From assembly GCA_002347265.1 (NCBI GenBank), contig DDYB01000032.1:15121-79120 (forward strand): DNA of 64,000 nt. The letters are read 5' to 3'. Below are positions 17,447 through 25,919 of the stretch, piece after piece (positions within the stretch are counted from its first letter, which is position 1; the number at the start of each line of letters is the position of its first letter). The translations under genes were made by a program, and so were the position numbers. The notes beneath the pieces are model-generated. The model had not been told where the DNA came from and did no database searches. It worked only from the letters and a program-made list of their open reading frames with translations. This DNA comes from Desulfobacteraceae bacterium UBA2245. GTDB lineage: Bacteria; Desulfobacterota; Desulfobacteria; Desulfobacterales; UBA2245.

Positions 17447-19150
17447 ATGCTTGAAGAACTGTTCATCAGAAATTTTGCCATCATCGACGATCTTCGCATC
17501 CGCTTTTCAGACGGCCTGACGATTCTCAGCGGAGAGACCGGCGCCGGAAAGTCCATTATCATTCAGGCGGTCAACCTGCTGCTGGGCGCCCGGGCTTCAG
17601 CGAAGATGATCCGGTCGGGCGCCGATTGCGCAGAGGTGGAGGCGCTTTTCAGAATTAATCCGGAAAGCGACCTGGCCCGGCGGCTGCGGGAAGACGGCCG
17701 GGAAATCGCCGACGCGTTGATTATCCGGCGCATCATCGCCGAAAATGACCGGCACCGGATATATCTCAACGACCGGCCGGCCACGATTCAGACGCTTTGC
17801 GATGTGGCGGAAAACCTGGCCAGCATTTCCGGCCAGCATGCCCATCAGAAGCTTTTAAAAGAAGAAAACCAGCTGAGAATTCTGGACGAGTTTGCAGGCC
17901 TGACCGATCTTCGAATCCAGCTGGCCCGATTTTATCATCAACTGGTTCCCCTTTCCGAGAATCTTCGAATGCTTTGCGTCCGTCAAGCCAGTCAGGCACA
18001 GGAACTCGAACTCCTCGAATTTCAGCGCCAGGAAATCCAGCAGGCCGGCATCATCCCCCAGGAGGATTCGAACCTCGAGCAGGAGCGCGTGCTGCTGAAA
18101 CACGCGGAAAAGATTTACGAAACCGTGCACCAAAGCATCGAAACCCTGTATTCGGGCCAGGGCGCCATAGCGGAAAATCTGACCGTGATTCAAAAAAATC
18201 TGGACAGAATCCGCTCTCTGGACCCGGAACTTGAATCCATGGCCGGAACGATTTCCGGTATTTCGTTTCAAGTCGAGGACATCTCCCAGCGCTTCGGAAC
18301 CTACCTGCATCGGATTTCCATCGATCCGGCCCGCATCGAAGCGGTCGAAGCCCGGCTGGACCTTTTGAACAGGCTGAAACGCAAATACGGAGGAACCCTG
18401 GAGGCCGTTGCGGAAAAGCTCAAAGCCATTGAAAAGGAAATCGCCGTCGTTTCGGATCTTTCGGATCGGATACGGAACATGGAAAAGCAAATCGACGACC
18501 TGAAGTGCAAATTGATCCTTGCCGCGGAAACGCTTTCCGAAAAACGAAAATCCGCCGCCGAAGAGCTTTCCCGCAAAATCGAATTCGAGCTGGCCGGACT
18601 GAAAATGCCGGACAGCCGGCTTAAAATCGCGGTAGCGCCGATTCCGGCTGAAACCGGCGCCTCCTATCCGGCGGCCGGGGGAAAACGCATCACCGAAACC
18701 GGATTGGACCGGGTGTCTTTTTTAATTTCCCCCAACCTCGGCGAGGCGCTCAAGCCTCTGGCGCAAATCGCCTCGGGAGGCGAGCTTTCCCGGGTCGTGC
18801 TGGCCCTGAAAGCCATCACCGCGAACAGATCCTCCCTGGAAACCGTGGTATTCGATGAGGTGGACGCCGGCATCGGCGGATCCGCGGCTGAAGTGGTGGG
18901 GAACAAACTCCGTCAGCTCTCAGCGTATCATCAGATCATCTGCATCACCCATCTTGCGCAGATTGCCAAATTCGGACACAACCATTTCCGCATATCCAAA
19001 AACGTCGTAAACAGCCGGACCGTCACTGCAATAGAGCCCCTGGACGAATCCGAGCGGGTGGAAGAACTGGCCAGAATGCTGGCCGGCGCAACGATAACCC
19101 AGACCACTCTAGCCCACGCCCGTGAGATGCTCAACATGAATCGGCCGTAA
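17447..19150 (+). CDS. recN: DNA repair protein RecN
   Basis: 567 residues, an SMC-like ATPase that helps tether and process DNA ends in double-strand break repair. The N terminus LFIRNFAIIDDLRIRFSDGL is followed by Walker A GETGAGKS (~29-36) and SGQHAHQKLL. Long coiled-coil arms occupy ~160-370, and the ABC signature and Walker B are at the C terminus (ASGGELSRVVLALKAI and TVVFDEVDAGIGG), followed by CITHLAQIAKFG. Complete and of normal length. No LexA-type box that I recognise precedes it. It follows iorB after 93 bp and may or may not share a transcript. Confidence 0.95.
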   Translation: MLEELFIRNFAIIDDLRIRFSDGLTILSGETGAGKSIIIQAVNLLLGARASAKMIRSGADCAEVEALFRINPESDLARRLREDGREIADALIIRRIIAENDRHRIYLNDRPATIQTLCDVAENLASISGQHAHQKLLKEENQLRILDEFAGLTDLRIQLARFYHQLVPLSENLRMLCVRQASQAQELELLEFQRQEIQQAGIIPQEDSNLEQERVLLKHAEKIYETVHQSIETLYSGQGAIAENLTVIQKNLDRIRSLDPELESMAGTISGISFQVEDISQRFGTYLHRISIDPARIEAVEARLDLLNRLKRKYGGTLEAVAEKLKAIEKEIAVVSDLSDRIRNMEKQIDDLKCKLILAAETLSEKRKSAAEELSRKIEFELAGLKMPDSRLKIAVAPIPAETGASYPAAGGKRITETGLDRVSFLISPNLGEALKPLAQIASGGELSRVVLALKAITANRSSLETVVFDEVDAGIGGSAAEVVGNKLRQLSAYHQIICITHLAQIAKFGHNHFRISKNVVNSRTVTAIEPLDESERVEELARMLAGATITQTTLAHAREMLNMNRP

Positions 19151-19205
19151 TCATTTATCTATCAGGCTTTTTTTCAGCGCGTTTGCCTCTGTTCGGCGTT
19201 TTTCA

Positions 19206-19263
19206 TACCATATGTATGTTGTGGATTGTTTTTGCTTGACATACCACATATTGTGTGAGAAAT
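19206..19263 (+). promoter_or_regulatory. Candidate nrdJ promoter with two NrdR-box-like repeats
   Basis: Two related AT-rich, partly palindromic sequences begin ATACCA: one at 19205-19224 and one at 19241-19258. The second contains the dyad CACA-TAT-TGTG. They are ~36 bp apart. Tandem boxes of this general look and spacing are bound by NrdR ahead of ribonucleotide reductase genes. A perfect -35 TTGACA (19236-19241) lies just before the second box, and the best -10 is weak (AGAAAT, 19258-19263). The match to the NrdR consensus is imperfect: the dyad spacer is odd-length. Confidence 0.4.
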
Positions 19264-19394
19264 AGAGTTTTATCTTCGAAGATCACCTCGACTTCAAAGA
19301 TGCTTCAAAAACTTCCAGATCCTATGCCCCGAAAATTACATGGCATCATCCATAACGCCGGCCCGTTGACCGGCAACCCGAAAGAGAGGGAAAT

Positions 19395-21875
19395 ATGACG
19401 CAGCAATCCAAATTTCTGGCAACCGATGAGGGAAATTTTGAAATGAATATTTGCGAATGGGATGAATGCCGGTTGTCTGAATTTTTGATGGACGCCAGCC
19501 AGATCGAAAAGGATCAGGCCATTGAAATCAGTCGGTTTCTGCGAAAGCAAATCGCCCAGATGGAACTGCCGACCGTCACTCTTCCCCTGATCGGCCATAT
19601 CCTCACCGCCAAACTGGCGGAATACGGCCTGCACAACATCCCCCCCCTTGTTCCGGACAAATCCATTTTCATTCATGACAGGCTGGCGATTTCCGAAAAC
19701 GCCCGGAGGGTGCTGGAAAGACGCTACCTCAAAAAGGACGAAAACAACAAACTGCTGGAAACACCCGAGGAGATGTTCCGCAGAGTGGCCCGCCACATCG
19801 CCAAAGCGGAGGATAAGTTGTCCGATGGATCGCGGACAAAAGAGATCGAAGACATCTTTTACAATATGATGACGGAATTTAGATTTCTTCCCAACTCGCC
19901 CACTCTGATGAACGCCGGACAACGCCTCGGCCAGCTGGCCGCCTGTTTTGTGCTGCCCATCAAAGACAGCCTGGAAGACATCTTCAACTCGGTCAAACAC
20001 GCCGCGCTGATTCACAAATCCGGCGGGGGCACGGGTTTTGCGTTTTCCCGGCTTCGGCCCAAAAACAGCCGGGTAGGCGCCACCGGAGGAGTGGCCTCAG
20101 GGCCGGTATCGTTCATGAAAATTTTCAATACCGCCACCGAACAGGTCAAACAGGGCGGCACCCGTCGGGGCGCCAACATGGCGGTGCTGCGGGTCGATCA
20201 TCCGGATATTCTGGAATTTATCCACTGCAAGCAGAACAACAGCGAACTGAACAATTTCAATATTTCCGTCGGCGCAACCGATGTTTTTATGAAAGCGGTG
20301 GCGACTGAAAGCAATTACGACCTGATTGATCCCCGGGACGGAACGGTTGCCGGTCAGCTCAACGCCAAGGAAGTCTATCAGGCCATGGTCAACCAGGCAT
20401 GGAAAAACGGAGATCCGGGCATCATCTTCCTCGATAAAATGAACAAGGACAACCCCACGCCGGCCCTGGGCGAGATCGAAAGCACCAATCCCTGCGGAGA
20501 GCAGCCACTGCTTCCAATGGAAGCCTGCAACCTGGGTTCCATCAATCTGACCCGGTTTGTCGTTGAAACCGAAGAAAAAAAACCGGCCATCGATTACAAC
20601 AGCCTTCGGGAAACCGTACGCGATTCCGTACGTTTTCTGGACAACGCCATCGAAATGTCCCAGTATCCGCTGCCGGAAATCGACGACATGGTCAAGGGCA
20701 ACCGCAAGATCGGTCTTGGCATCATGGGATTTGCGGATCTGCTCTACGAGATGCGGATTCCCTACAACTCCGATCAGGCGCTGGAACTGGCCGAAGAAGT
20801 CATGGCCTTCGTTCAGAAGGAGTCCCACGAAGCCTCCAGGGCCCTGGCCGAAGAACGGGGGGTATTCAAAAATTTCGATTCCAGCATATACAAGGACAGG
20901 GGCTTCCCCATGCGAAACGCCACCACCACCACCATCGCCCCCACCGGAACCCTGAGCATCATCGCCGGCTGTTCCAGCGGCATCGAGCCCCTGTTTGCCT
21001 TAAGTTTTGTGCGCCGGGTCATGGACAACGATGAACTGCTTGAAATCAATCCTGTTTTCGAAAAAACGGCCAAACAGCGGGGATTTTATTCATCCCAGAT
21101 CATGGCGGCCGTTGCCAGGCAGGGCAGCATTCAGAATATGGTGGAAATTCCCGAAGACGTCCGAAAGGTTTTTGTCACGGCTCACGACATCGATCCGCAA
21201 TGGCACATCCGCATGCAGGCGGCGTTCCAAAAGCATACGGACAACGCCGTATCCAAAACGGTCAACCTGCCCAAAACAGCCTCGGTTGACGATGTGATGA
21301 AAATCTACAATATGGCCTACGAACTGGGATGCAAGGGCGTGACCATCTATCGGGACGGCAGCAAGGAAAACCAGGTGCTTTCGGTCAGCGACAGGGCCGC
21401 AGCGGACGGCTTCATGACCGCTGTTCGGCAACGGCCCGAAACCCTGGAAGGCTTTACCACCAAGATGCAGACCGGCATGGGCAATCTATATGTGACCGTA
21501 ACCGAATGCGAGGGAAAACCCTTTGAAGTGTTTGCCACCATCGGCAAATCCGGCCGATCCACCACCGCCAAAACCGAGGCCATCGGCCGGCTGGTTTCTC
21601 TGGCCCTGCGCTCGGAAGTAAAGGTTGAAAACATCGTGGAACAGCTCAAGGGAATCGGCGGCGAATACCCGATCTTTCAAAAAGACGGCCTGGTGCTTTC
21701 CATTCCCGATGCCATCGGCCGGATTCTTGAAAAACGCTACCTGAAAAGCTGCAACGGCCACCGCAAGACCCAAAGCGATCTGAAGGGAGAGGCCTGTCCG
21801 GAATGCGGCCAGCCGATCCGCTTTGAAGAAGGCTGCAAAACCTGTCATCACTGCGGGTTTTCCAAATGCAGCTGA
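19395..21875 (+). CDS. nrdJ: Adenosylcobalamin-dependent ribonucleotide reductase (class II)
   Basis: 826 residues. It reduces ribonucleotides to deoxyribonucleotides using adenosylcobalamin, so it works with or without oxygen. Key segments are SPTLMNAGQRLGQLAACF (first active-site Cys), the GGGTGFAFSRLRP loop, NPCGEQPLLPMEACNLGSINL (thiyl radical Cys between Asn and Glu) and the PTGTLSIIAGCSSGIEP phosphate loop. The C terminus has a TSCPD-like region and a zinc-ribbon tail with CPEC and CHHC. Residues ~1-90 resemble an ATP-cone-less N-terminal region. It stands alone in its own transcription unit, which fits the intergenic promoter described above. The 3' end overlaps the convergent lipoprotein gene by 28 bp. 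Confidence 0.95.
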   Translation: MTQQSKFLATDEGNFEMNICEWDECRLSEFLMDASQIEKDQAIEISRFLRKQIAQMELPTVTLPLIGHILTAKLAEYGLHNIPPLVPDKSIFIHDRLAISENARRVLERRYLKKDENNKLLETPEEMFRRVARHIAKAEDKLSDGSRTKEIEDIFYNMMTEFRFLPNSPTLMNAGQRLGQLAACFVLPIKDSLEDIFNSVKHAALIHKSGGGTGFAFSRLRPKNSRVGATGGVASGPVSFMKIFNTATEQVKQGGTRRGANMAVLRVDHPDILEFIHCKQNNSELNNFNISVGATDVFMKAVATESNYDLIDPRDGTVAGQLNAKEVYQAMVNQAWKNGDPGIIFLDKMNKDNPTPALGEIESTNPCGEQPLLPMEACNLGSINLTRFVVETEEKKPAIDYNSLRETVRDSVRFLDNAIEMSQYPLPEIDDMVKGNRKIGLGIMGFADLLYEMRIPYNSDQALELAEEVMAFVQKESHEASRALAEERGVFKNFDSSIYKDRGFPMRNATTTTIAPTGTLSIIAGCSSGIEPLFALSFVRRVMDNDELLEINPVFEKTAKQRGFYSSQIMAAVARQGSIQNMVEIPEDVRKVFVTAHDIDPQWHIRMQAAFQKHTDNAVSKTVNLPKTASVDDVMKIYNMAYELGCKGVTIYRDGSKENQVLSVSDRAAADGFMTAVRQRPETLEGFTTKMQTGMGNLYVTVTECEGKPFEVFATIGKSGRSTTAKTEAIGRLVSLALRSEVKVENIVEQLKGIGGEYPIFQKDGLVLSIPDAIGRILEKRYLKSCNGHRKTQSDLKGEACPECGQPIRFEEGCKTCHHCGFSKCS

Positions 21876-22855
21876 TTCGAAGTCTGGTTTTCCGATTTTT
21901 CAACCAGAGGCGCAGACGCCGATGCATCCGTCAGCCTGGAGACCGCCGGGTGCATGTGAAAAGGTCTGGAACCACTGTCGGCAATCCATAGATAATCAGC
22001 AAAGGAACGCTCAACGTCCCCGGCATCCATCTGCACGGGATAAACGGTTCGATACGGCAGGCCGGTGCGCCGAAAAGCCCTGTTCGGAACGCCGAATTTT
22101 TTCAGAATATGGCCGTTTCCGACCAGAACCGCCATCACGCGACCATCAACCGCCAGCGCCACGGCTTCGGCCATCGTCTCCTCCCAGACGCACTGGGCCA
22201 TGTAAAAATCCTCAAAACTGCCCCCGGCATGGCGCCTGAAAGTTTCTTCCACGAATTTCCGGTGTTCGGCATCGGATGTATCGATCTGCTCGGGCAGATA
22301 TTTCCTCTCGTCGGGGTTGAGGTGTTCCAGACCGCTGACGGCGATCTTTGGCGGAATATGAAAGGGAATATTCAGGGCCCTGAGGGGAATGCGGTTGTCC
22401 CGAATGAATTCCAGGATCTCCCGGTAAAGCCCGAAATCGTACTTCCAGTTTGCGCGCCAGTGGGTTTTCTTCAGGAAAGTCTCCTCATCCAGTTGGCCTG
22501 AAGACCACTGATCCAGAACCTCCTGATAGGAACGGTCAAACATTTCCATGCCCACGACCAGGTCCGGAAAAAGCGCGTAAAGAGCTTGAATCACCTGGAG
22601 CTGAACGTCATGATGGGCGCGACGGGTATGCTGTTCCCCGATATAAATGATCCGGGCCAGAGAAAGGTCCGCCATCATCTGGTCAAAGGAAACCGCGCAT
22701 CCAGATTGGGTTGAGACAATCGAATCCTGGGCAAAGCTTCCTTCGACGTCTCTAATGGTCATGGTTTTTGGAAAAAGAGCGCATCCGAGGCTCTGAAAAA
22801 GGCATGCCATCAGCAACAGAGCCGCTGTCTTTCTGATCAATGAAACGAGGATCAT
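21848..22855 (-). CDS. ChaN-like lipoprotein (haem-binding uptake family)
   Basis: 335 residues. The signal peptide (IRKTAALLLMACLFQSLG) ends in a lipobox with Cys at residue ~25, so it is a membrane-anchored lipoprotein. The ChaN/DUF399 domain is recognised by IIYIGEQHTRRAHHDVQLQVIQAL, VVGMEMFDRSYQEVLDQW, KKTHWRANWKYDFGLYREIL and VLVGNGHILKKFGVP. In Campylobacter ChaN dimers bind two haems between them and the gene is iron-regulated. Here a perfect AT-rich palindrome lies 22 bp ahead of the start. Its 3' end reads through the last 28 bases of nrdJ on the opposite strand, and the C-terminal tail after residue ~300 is not conserved-looking. Confidence 0.82.
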   Translation of the reverse strand: MILVSLIRKTAALLLMACLFQSLGCALFPKTMTIRDVEGSFAQDSIVSTQSGCAVSFDQMMADLSLARIIYIGEQHTRRAHHDVQLQVIQALYALFPDLVVGMEMFDRSYQEVLDQWSSGQLDEETFLKKTHWRANWKYDFGLYREILEFIRDNRIPLRALNIPFHIPPKIAVSGLEHLNPDERKYLPEQIDTSDAEHRKFVEETFRRHAGGSFEDFYMAQCVWEETMAEAVALAVDGRVMAVLVGNGHILKKFGVPNRAFRRTGLPYRTVYPVQMDAGDVERSFADYLWIADSGSRPFHMHPAVSRLTDASASAPLVEKSENQTSNQLHLENPQ

Positions 22856-22876
22856 TTGAATTTTCTCCGGAAACCG

Positions 22877-22900
22877 TTCAATTAAAAAAAATTAATTGAA
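22877..22900. promoter_or_regulatory. Perfect AT-rich palindrome ahead of the ChaN-like gene
   Basis: TTCAATTAA, six A, TTAATTGAA: two 9-bp arms match perfectly. It sits 22 bp upstream of the lipoprotein start and ~150 bp upstream of the thioesterase gene. Symmetry and position suit an operator for a dimeric regulator. It does not match the Fur consensus, and a T-tract for a terminator is lacking on the plus strand. Confidence 0.5.
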
Positions 22901-23047
22901 AACATGGGTAAAATCCTGAAGAATCAAAAAGCTGTCTGCCGGATCATGATGCCGGAAGACGAAATAAAAGAAAAGATAAAATCCGGCTGGCCGTCAAAGC
23001 GCCAACGGACTGAAATCAAACCGTTAGAGTCATAAGGGAGGTCATGC

Positions 23048-23479
23048 ATGAACGATGAAGCCCGCCGTCAGGCCATTAATGAACACATTCAGAAAGATCC
23101 CTTTGCCGCGCATCTGGGCGCCAGAGTGGAGATTCCAGCGCCTGGCCGCAGCCGCGTGTTTCTCACCATCACCGACGAGATGACCAATTTTCACAACACG
23201 GCCCATGGCGGGATCATCTTTTCCCTCAGCGACATCGCCTTTGCGGCGGCGAGCAACTCCCACGGGCAGACCGCCGTTGCCCTGAATGTGGGCATCAATT
23301 TCCTGAAAGCCGCCCGTTCCGGGGACCAGCTGGTGGCGGAAGCAACGGAGACATGCGGCGGAAAACGAACCGCCCTTTACGACATTGCGGTCCGGGATGC
23401 GCAGACCGGAGAACTGGTGGCAACGACTCAGAATCTAGTGTACCGGAAAAACGAGTGGTTTGCTCCGCAGGAAAAATAA
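23048..23479 (+). CDS. PaaI-type hotdog-fold acyl-CoA thioesterase
   Basis: 143 residues with the hotdog fold core DEMTNFHNTAHGGIIFSLSDIAFAAASNSHG. The HGG with the following Asp is the catalytic and CoA-binding element of PaaI thioesterases, which hydrolyse phenylacetyl-CoA derivatives. VALNVGINFLKAARSGDQLVAEA is the second conserved strand pair. A strong ribosome binding site (GGGAGGT) precedes ATG 23048. A link to aryl-CoA products of IorAB, 6 kb away, is possible but only inference. The next gene begins ~110 bp downstream under its own promoter-like element. Confidence 0.88.
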   Translation: MNDEARRQAINEHIQKDPFAAHLGARVEIPAPGRSRVFLTITDEMTNFHNTAHGGIIFSLSDIAFAAASNSHGQTAVALNVGINFLKAARSGDQLVAEATETCGGKRTALYDIAVRDAQTGELVATTQNLVYRKNEWFAPQEK

Positions 23480-23508
23480 AACCGGAAGGTCGTTCTTCAA
23501 AAAAAACC

Positions 23509-23539
23509 TTGACCCGACCATGGGTTCACACCTTACCTT
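23509..23539 (+). promoter_or_regulatory. MerR-type promoter candidate with elongated spacer
   Basis: TTGACC (23509-23514) and TACCTT (23534-23539) are 19 bp apart, the extended spacing typical of promoters activated by MerR-family proteins. The arms ACCC and GGGT (23512-23515, 23522-23525) form a partial dyad within the spacer. It lies 52 bp before the small protein gene and heads the two-gene unit ending in a MerR regulator, which suggests autoregulation. Confidence 0.45.
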
Positions 23540-23590
23540 GCGCATCATCATGGCCGTGATGTGAATCAAATCTGTAAAGAGGAGTTTGAA

Positions 23591-23773
23591 ATGCCAAAGG
23601 TAACGGTAAAAGACTGGATCGAGATGTTCCGGGAGCTGGGGCTGAATGAAGCGCAAATGCACCAATGGCACAGGCTGTTTGAAAACCGCCATCCCCAGGG
23701 ACACGAGGAATTTCTTGAATGGCTGGGCCTGTCGGCTCAGAAAATCGAGGAAATCAGAACCCAAAGCAGATAA
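23591..23773 (+). CDS. Small stand-alone copy of the MerR effector domain
   Basis: 60 residues. It lines up without gaps with the C-terminal part of the MerR protein encoded next: 23 identical residues in 53 by my count. The conserved frame is WI.M.R..G..E..M..WH..FE.R.P..H.EFL..LG.......EIR. ATG 23591 is chosen because AGAGGAG lies 8 bases upstream; the upstream in-frame ATG at 23561 has no such signal. A free effector domain upstream of its parent regulator recalls TipAS beside TipAL, but here as a separate gene. It could titrate a ligand, form mixed dimers or bind the same partner. The function is unknown. Confidence 0.75.
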   Translation: MPKVTVKDWIEMFRELGLNEAQMHQWHRLFENRHPQGHEEFLEWLGLSAQKIEEIRTQSR

Positions 23774-23780
23774 CACACAA

Positions 23781-23808
23781 TCGGATTGCAGCCGGAGCTG
23801 CAATCCGA
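23781..23808. promoter_or_regulatory. Perfect 12-bp hairpin between small gene and merR
   Basis: TCGGATTGCAGC and GCTGCAATCCGA form a perfect 12-bp stem around the loop CGGA. It starts 8 bases after the small gene's stop and ends 15 bases before the regulator's ATG. There is no T-run after it, so it is not a typical intrinsic terminator. It may be an attenuator, an mRNA stability or processing element, or a protein-binding dyad. Confidence 0.7.
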
Positions 23809-23822
23809 CCAAGTTCATCAAC

Positions 23823-24437
23823 ATGCCAACCTATACCATTTCAAAGCTTGCCCGCATTTTCGGGTTGTCCCGAAGCGCGCTTCTGTATTACGACCGCATC
23901 GGTCTGCTGCCTCCGTCCGGAAGGACCGGCGCCGGATACCGCTGCTACAACGAGGACGACCGTGCACAGCTGGAGCAGATCTGCGCCTATCGGCAGGCCG
24001 GGCTGACAATTGAAGACATCCGGTCCCTGCAGCAGGAACAAAAGCCCGGCGCCTCGGTTCTCAAGCAAAGGCTGCAAGCAATCGGCCGTGAAATTCAGGA
24101 ATTACAATCCAAGCGGCGGCATCTGCTCAAAATGTTCAAGATGCTGACCTCGCAGGAAGTTCCAGCCGTCGTGGACATGGCCATGTGGATTGGAATGCTT
24201 CGATCCGCAGGCATGGACGAGCAGGCCATGAGCAGCTGGCACGCTGAGTTTGAAAAGCGCGCCCCCGAAGCCCACCATGAGTTTCTGCTTTCGCTGGGAA
24301 TTCCGGAAAAGGAGGCGCTGGAAATCAGAAAGTGGGTGGAAAAATCAATGCCGTCATCCGATCCGGATTCAGCGGTCGTGCCGAAGGCCATCTCGAGGGA
24401 CAGCCTTCGGGCATTACAAAACCAAACGAAATTATGA
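23823..24437 (+). CDS. MerR-family regulator with duplicated C-terminal domain
   Basis: 204 residues. The N-terminal winged helix-turn-helix is clear (TISKLARIFGLSRSALLYYDRIGLLPPSGRTGAGYRCY), followed by the second helix pair and a dimerisation coiled coil (LQAIGREIQELQSKRRHLL, ~75-105). Residues ~120-185 form the domain shared with the 60-residue protein upstream (WIGMLRSAGMDEQAMSSWHAEFEKR). No Cys pattern for metal sensing is present, so an organic or protein ligand is more likely. ATG 23823 fits the HTH start. There is no good ribosome binding site and a hairpin lies just upstream, so translation may be low or coupled. It overlaps the convergent flavoprotein gene by 6 bp. Confidence 0.88.
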   Translation: MPTYTISKLARIFGLSRSALLYYDRIGLLPPSGRTGAGYRCYNEDDRAQLEQICAYRQAGLTIEDIRSLQQEQKPGASVLKQRLQAIGREIQELQSKRRHLLKMFKMLTSQEVPAVVDMAMWIGMLRSAGMDEQAMSSWHAEFEKRAPEAHHEFLLSLGIPEKEALEIRKWVEKSMPSSDPDSAVVPKAISRDSLRALQNQTKL

Positions 24438-25775
24438 CATCGCCTTGACCAGCTGCAGGGATGCGGCCAGGGTCGGATCCAATGCCGGACCGAAAGGCGG
24501 CGCATAGGCCAGATCCATCTGGGTGTAATCGTCAACGCTCATGCCGGCATGAAGGGCAACGGCCGGCGCATTGATCCGGTGAGCCGCCCCTTCCCGACCG
24601 ACCATCTGAACGCCCAGAAGACGTCCGGATTTTTTATCCCCCACGATCTGCACCCATATGGTGGTGGAACCCGGATGGGCGTGAGCCCGGGACCGGGATT
24701 TAATGACCGTCGCCTCCGGATCAAAGCCCGCACTTCTGGCCTCGCCCACGCTCAGACCGGTGCGCGCCACCTCCAGGCCGAACAATTTGAAAACAGCCGT
24801 TCCGACAACGCCCTCAAGGCGGACATCCTTGCCGGCCAGTGCGTCGGCAACCGCCCATCCGCCGCGGTTGGCCCGAAGCGCCAGAGGCGTCCAGACTTTC
24901 TTGCCGGATACCAGGTGATCGGAATCCGCGCAATCGCCCGCGGCAAATATTTCCGGATTCGAGGTCCGCATGCTCGGGTCCACGGCAATGGATTTCCTGA
25001 CCGAAAGGGCCAGGCCCGCATCCTCGGCCAGCTCGCTGTTGGGAATCACCCCTGCGGCAGCGAGCACCATGTCGGTTTCAAACGTCCTATCCGCGCAGAT
25101 CACCCGCAATCCGGCGCCGGATTTTTCAATGGATTTCACCGGATGTCCGTCGTAAATCCCCACTTTATGCGCCTCAAGCTCATCCTGAATCACGCGGGAC
25201 ATGGACGGGTCCATCCAGGGAATAAGACCGGGCCGGGGCTTGACCATATCCACGTCCATCCCGAGGGTCCGGAAGGACTCGGCCATCTCCAGGGCGATAG
25301 AACCCATTCCCAGAATAACGGCCTTTTGAACCGCGTGTTCCTTGAGAAACGACTTGATCCTGCGGCCGTGCTTCAGGTTTCTCAGGACCATCACGCCGGG
25401 AAGATCGATGCCGGGAATCTCGGGAACAACGGGTCTGGCGCCGGTGGCGATCAGCAATTTGTCATAGGCGAATGAAAAGGCGGCGCCGTCCGGCCCGACG
25501 CCGGTCACCGATTTTCCGGCAGGATCGATTTTCTCCACCCGATGGCCGGTCAGCAGATTGATACCCTGTTTTTCACGAAAAACATCAGCTTGTCGAACGA
25601 CCAGGTCTTCGATGTCCCGCGCCGGATCCGCGATGTTATAAGGCATGCCGCAGGCGCTGAAGGATACATCCGTTGTTTTTTCCAGAACCGTCGCCTCAAG
25701 ATCCGGAAGGTTCCGCTTGGCCCGGCTGGCGGCACTCATGCCGGCGGCATCCCCGCCGATAACGACAAATTTCAT
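24432..25775 (-). CDS. CoA-disulfide reductase/NADH oxidase-type flavoprotein
   Basis: 447 residues of the pyridine nucleotide-disulfide oxidoreductase family with a single redox Cys. FAD is bound by VVIGGDAAGMSAASRAKR at the N terminus. The catalytic Cys lies in SFSACGMPYNI (~residue 42), the hallmark of CoA-disulfide reductases, NADH oxidases and NAD(P)H polysulfide reductases. NAD(P) binds at VILGMGSIALEMAESF, and FAAGDCADS closes the FAD site. A C-terminal dimerisation domain follows. The family reduces CoA disulfide, persulfide or polysulfide; in this organism sulfur chemistry is plausible. ATG 25775 has AAGGAG five bases upstream. Confidence 0.85.
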   Translation of the reverse strand: MKFVVIGGDAAGMSAASRAKRNLPDLEATVLEKTTDVSFSACGMPYNIADPARDIEDLVVRQADVFREKQGINLLTGHRVEKIDPAGKSVTGVGPDGAAFSFAYDKLLIATGARPVVPEIPGIDLPGVMVLRNLKHGRRIKSFLKEHAVQKAVILGMGSIALEMAESFRTLGMDVDMVKPRPGLIPWMDPSMSRVIQDELEAHKVGIYDGHPVKSIEKSGAGLRVICADRTFETDMVLAAAGVIPNSELAEDAGLALSVRKSIAVDPSMRTSNPEIFAAGDCADSDHLVSGKKVWTPLALRANRGGWAVADALAGKDVRLEGVVGTAVFKLFGLEVARTGLSVGEARSAGFDPEATVIKSRSRAHAHPGSTTIWVQIVGDKKSGRLLGVQMVGREGAAHRINAPAVALHAGMSVDDYTQMDLAYAPPFGPALDPTLAASLQLVKAMS

Positions 25776-25919
25776 GGCAGCTCCTTGAGATAAGAGAGTT
25801 TTCGAAATCACCGTTCGCCCTGAATACTCAATACCTTAATTTTACGGCACTTGTCACCACCAGATTTACGCGGGAAAAACCGAAGGGGTTGAAAATTTAC
25901 GCGAATCCCTTTATGAATC

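Noticed and set aside
22877..22900. The 24-bp palindrome considered as a Fur box
   Set aside because: It lacks the GATAAT repeat pattern of Fur sites; only dyad symmetry is shared.
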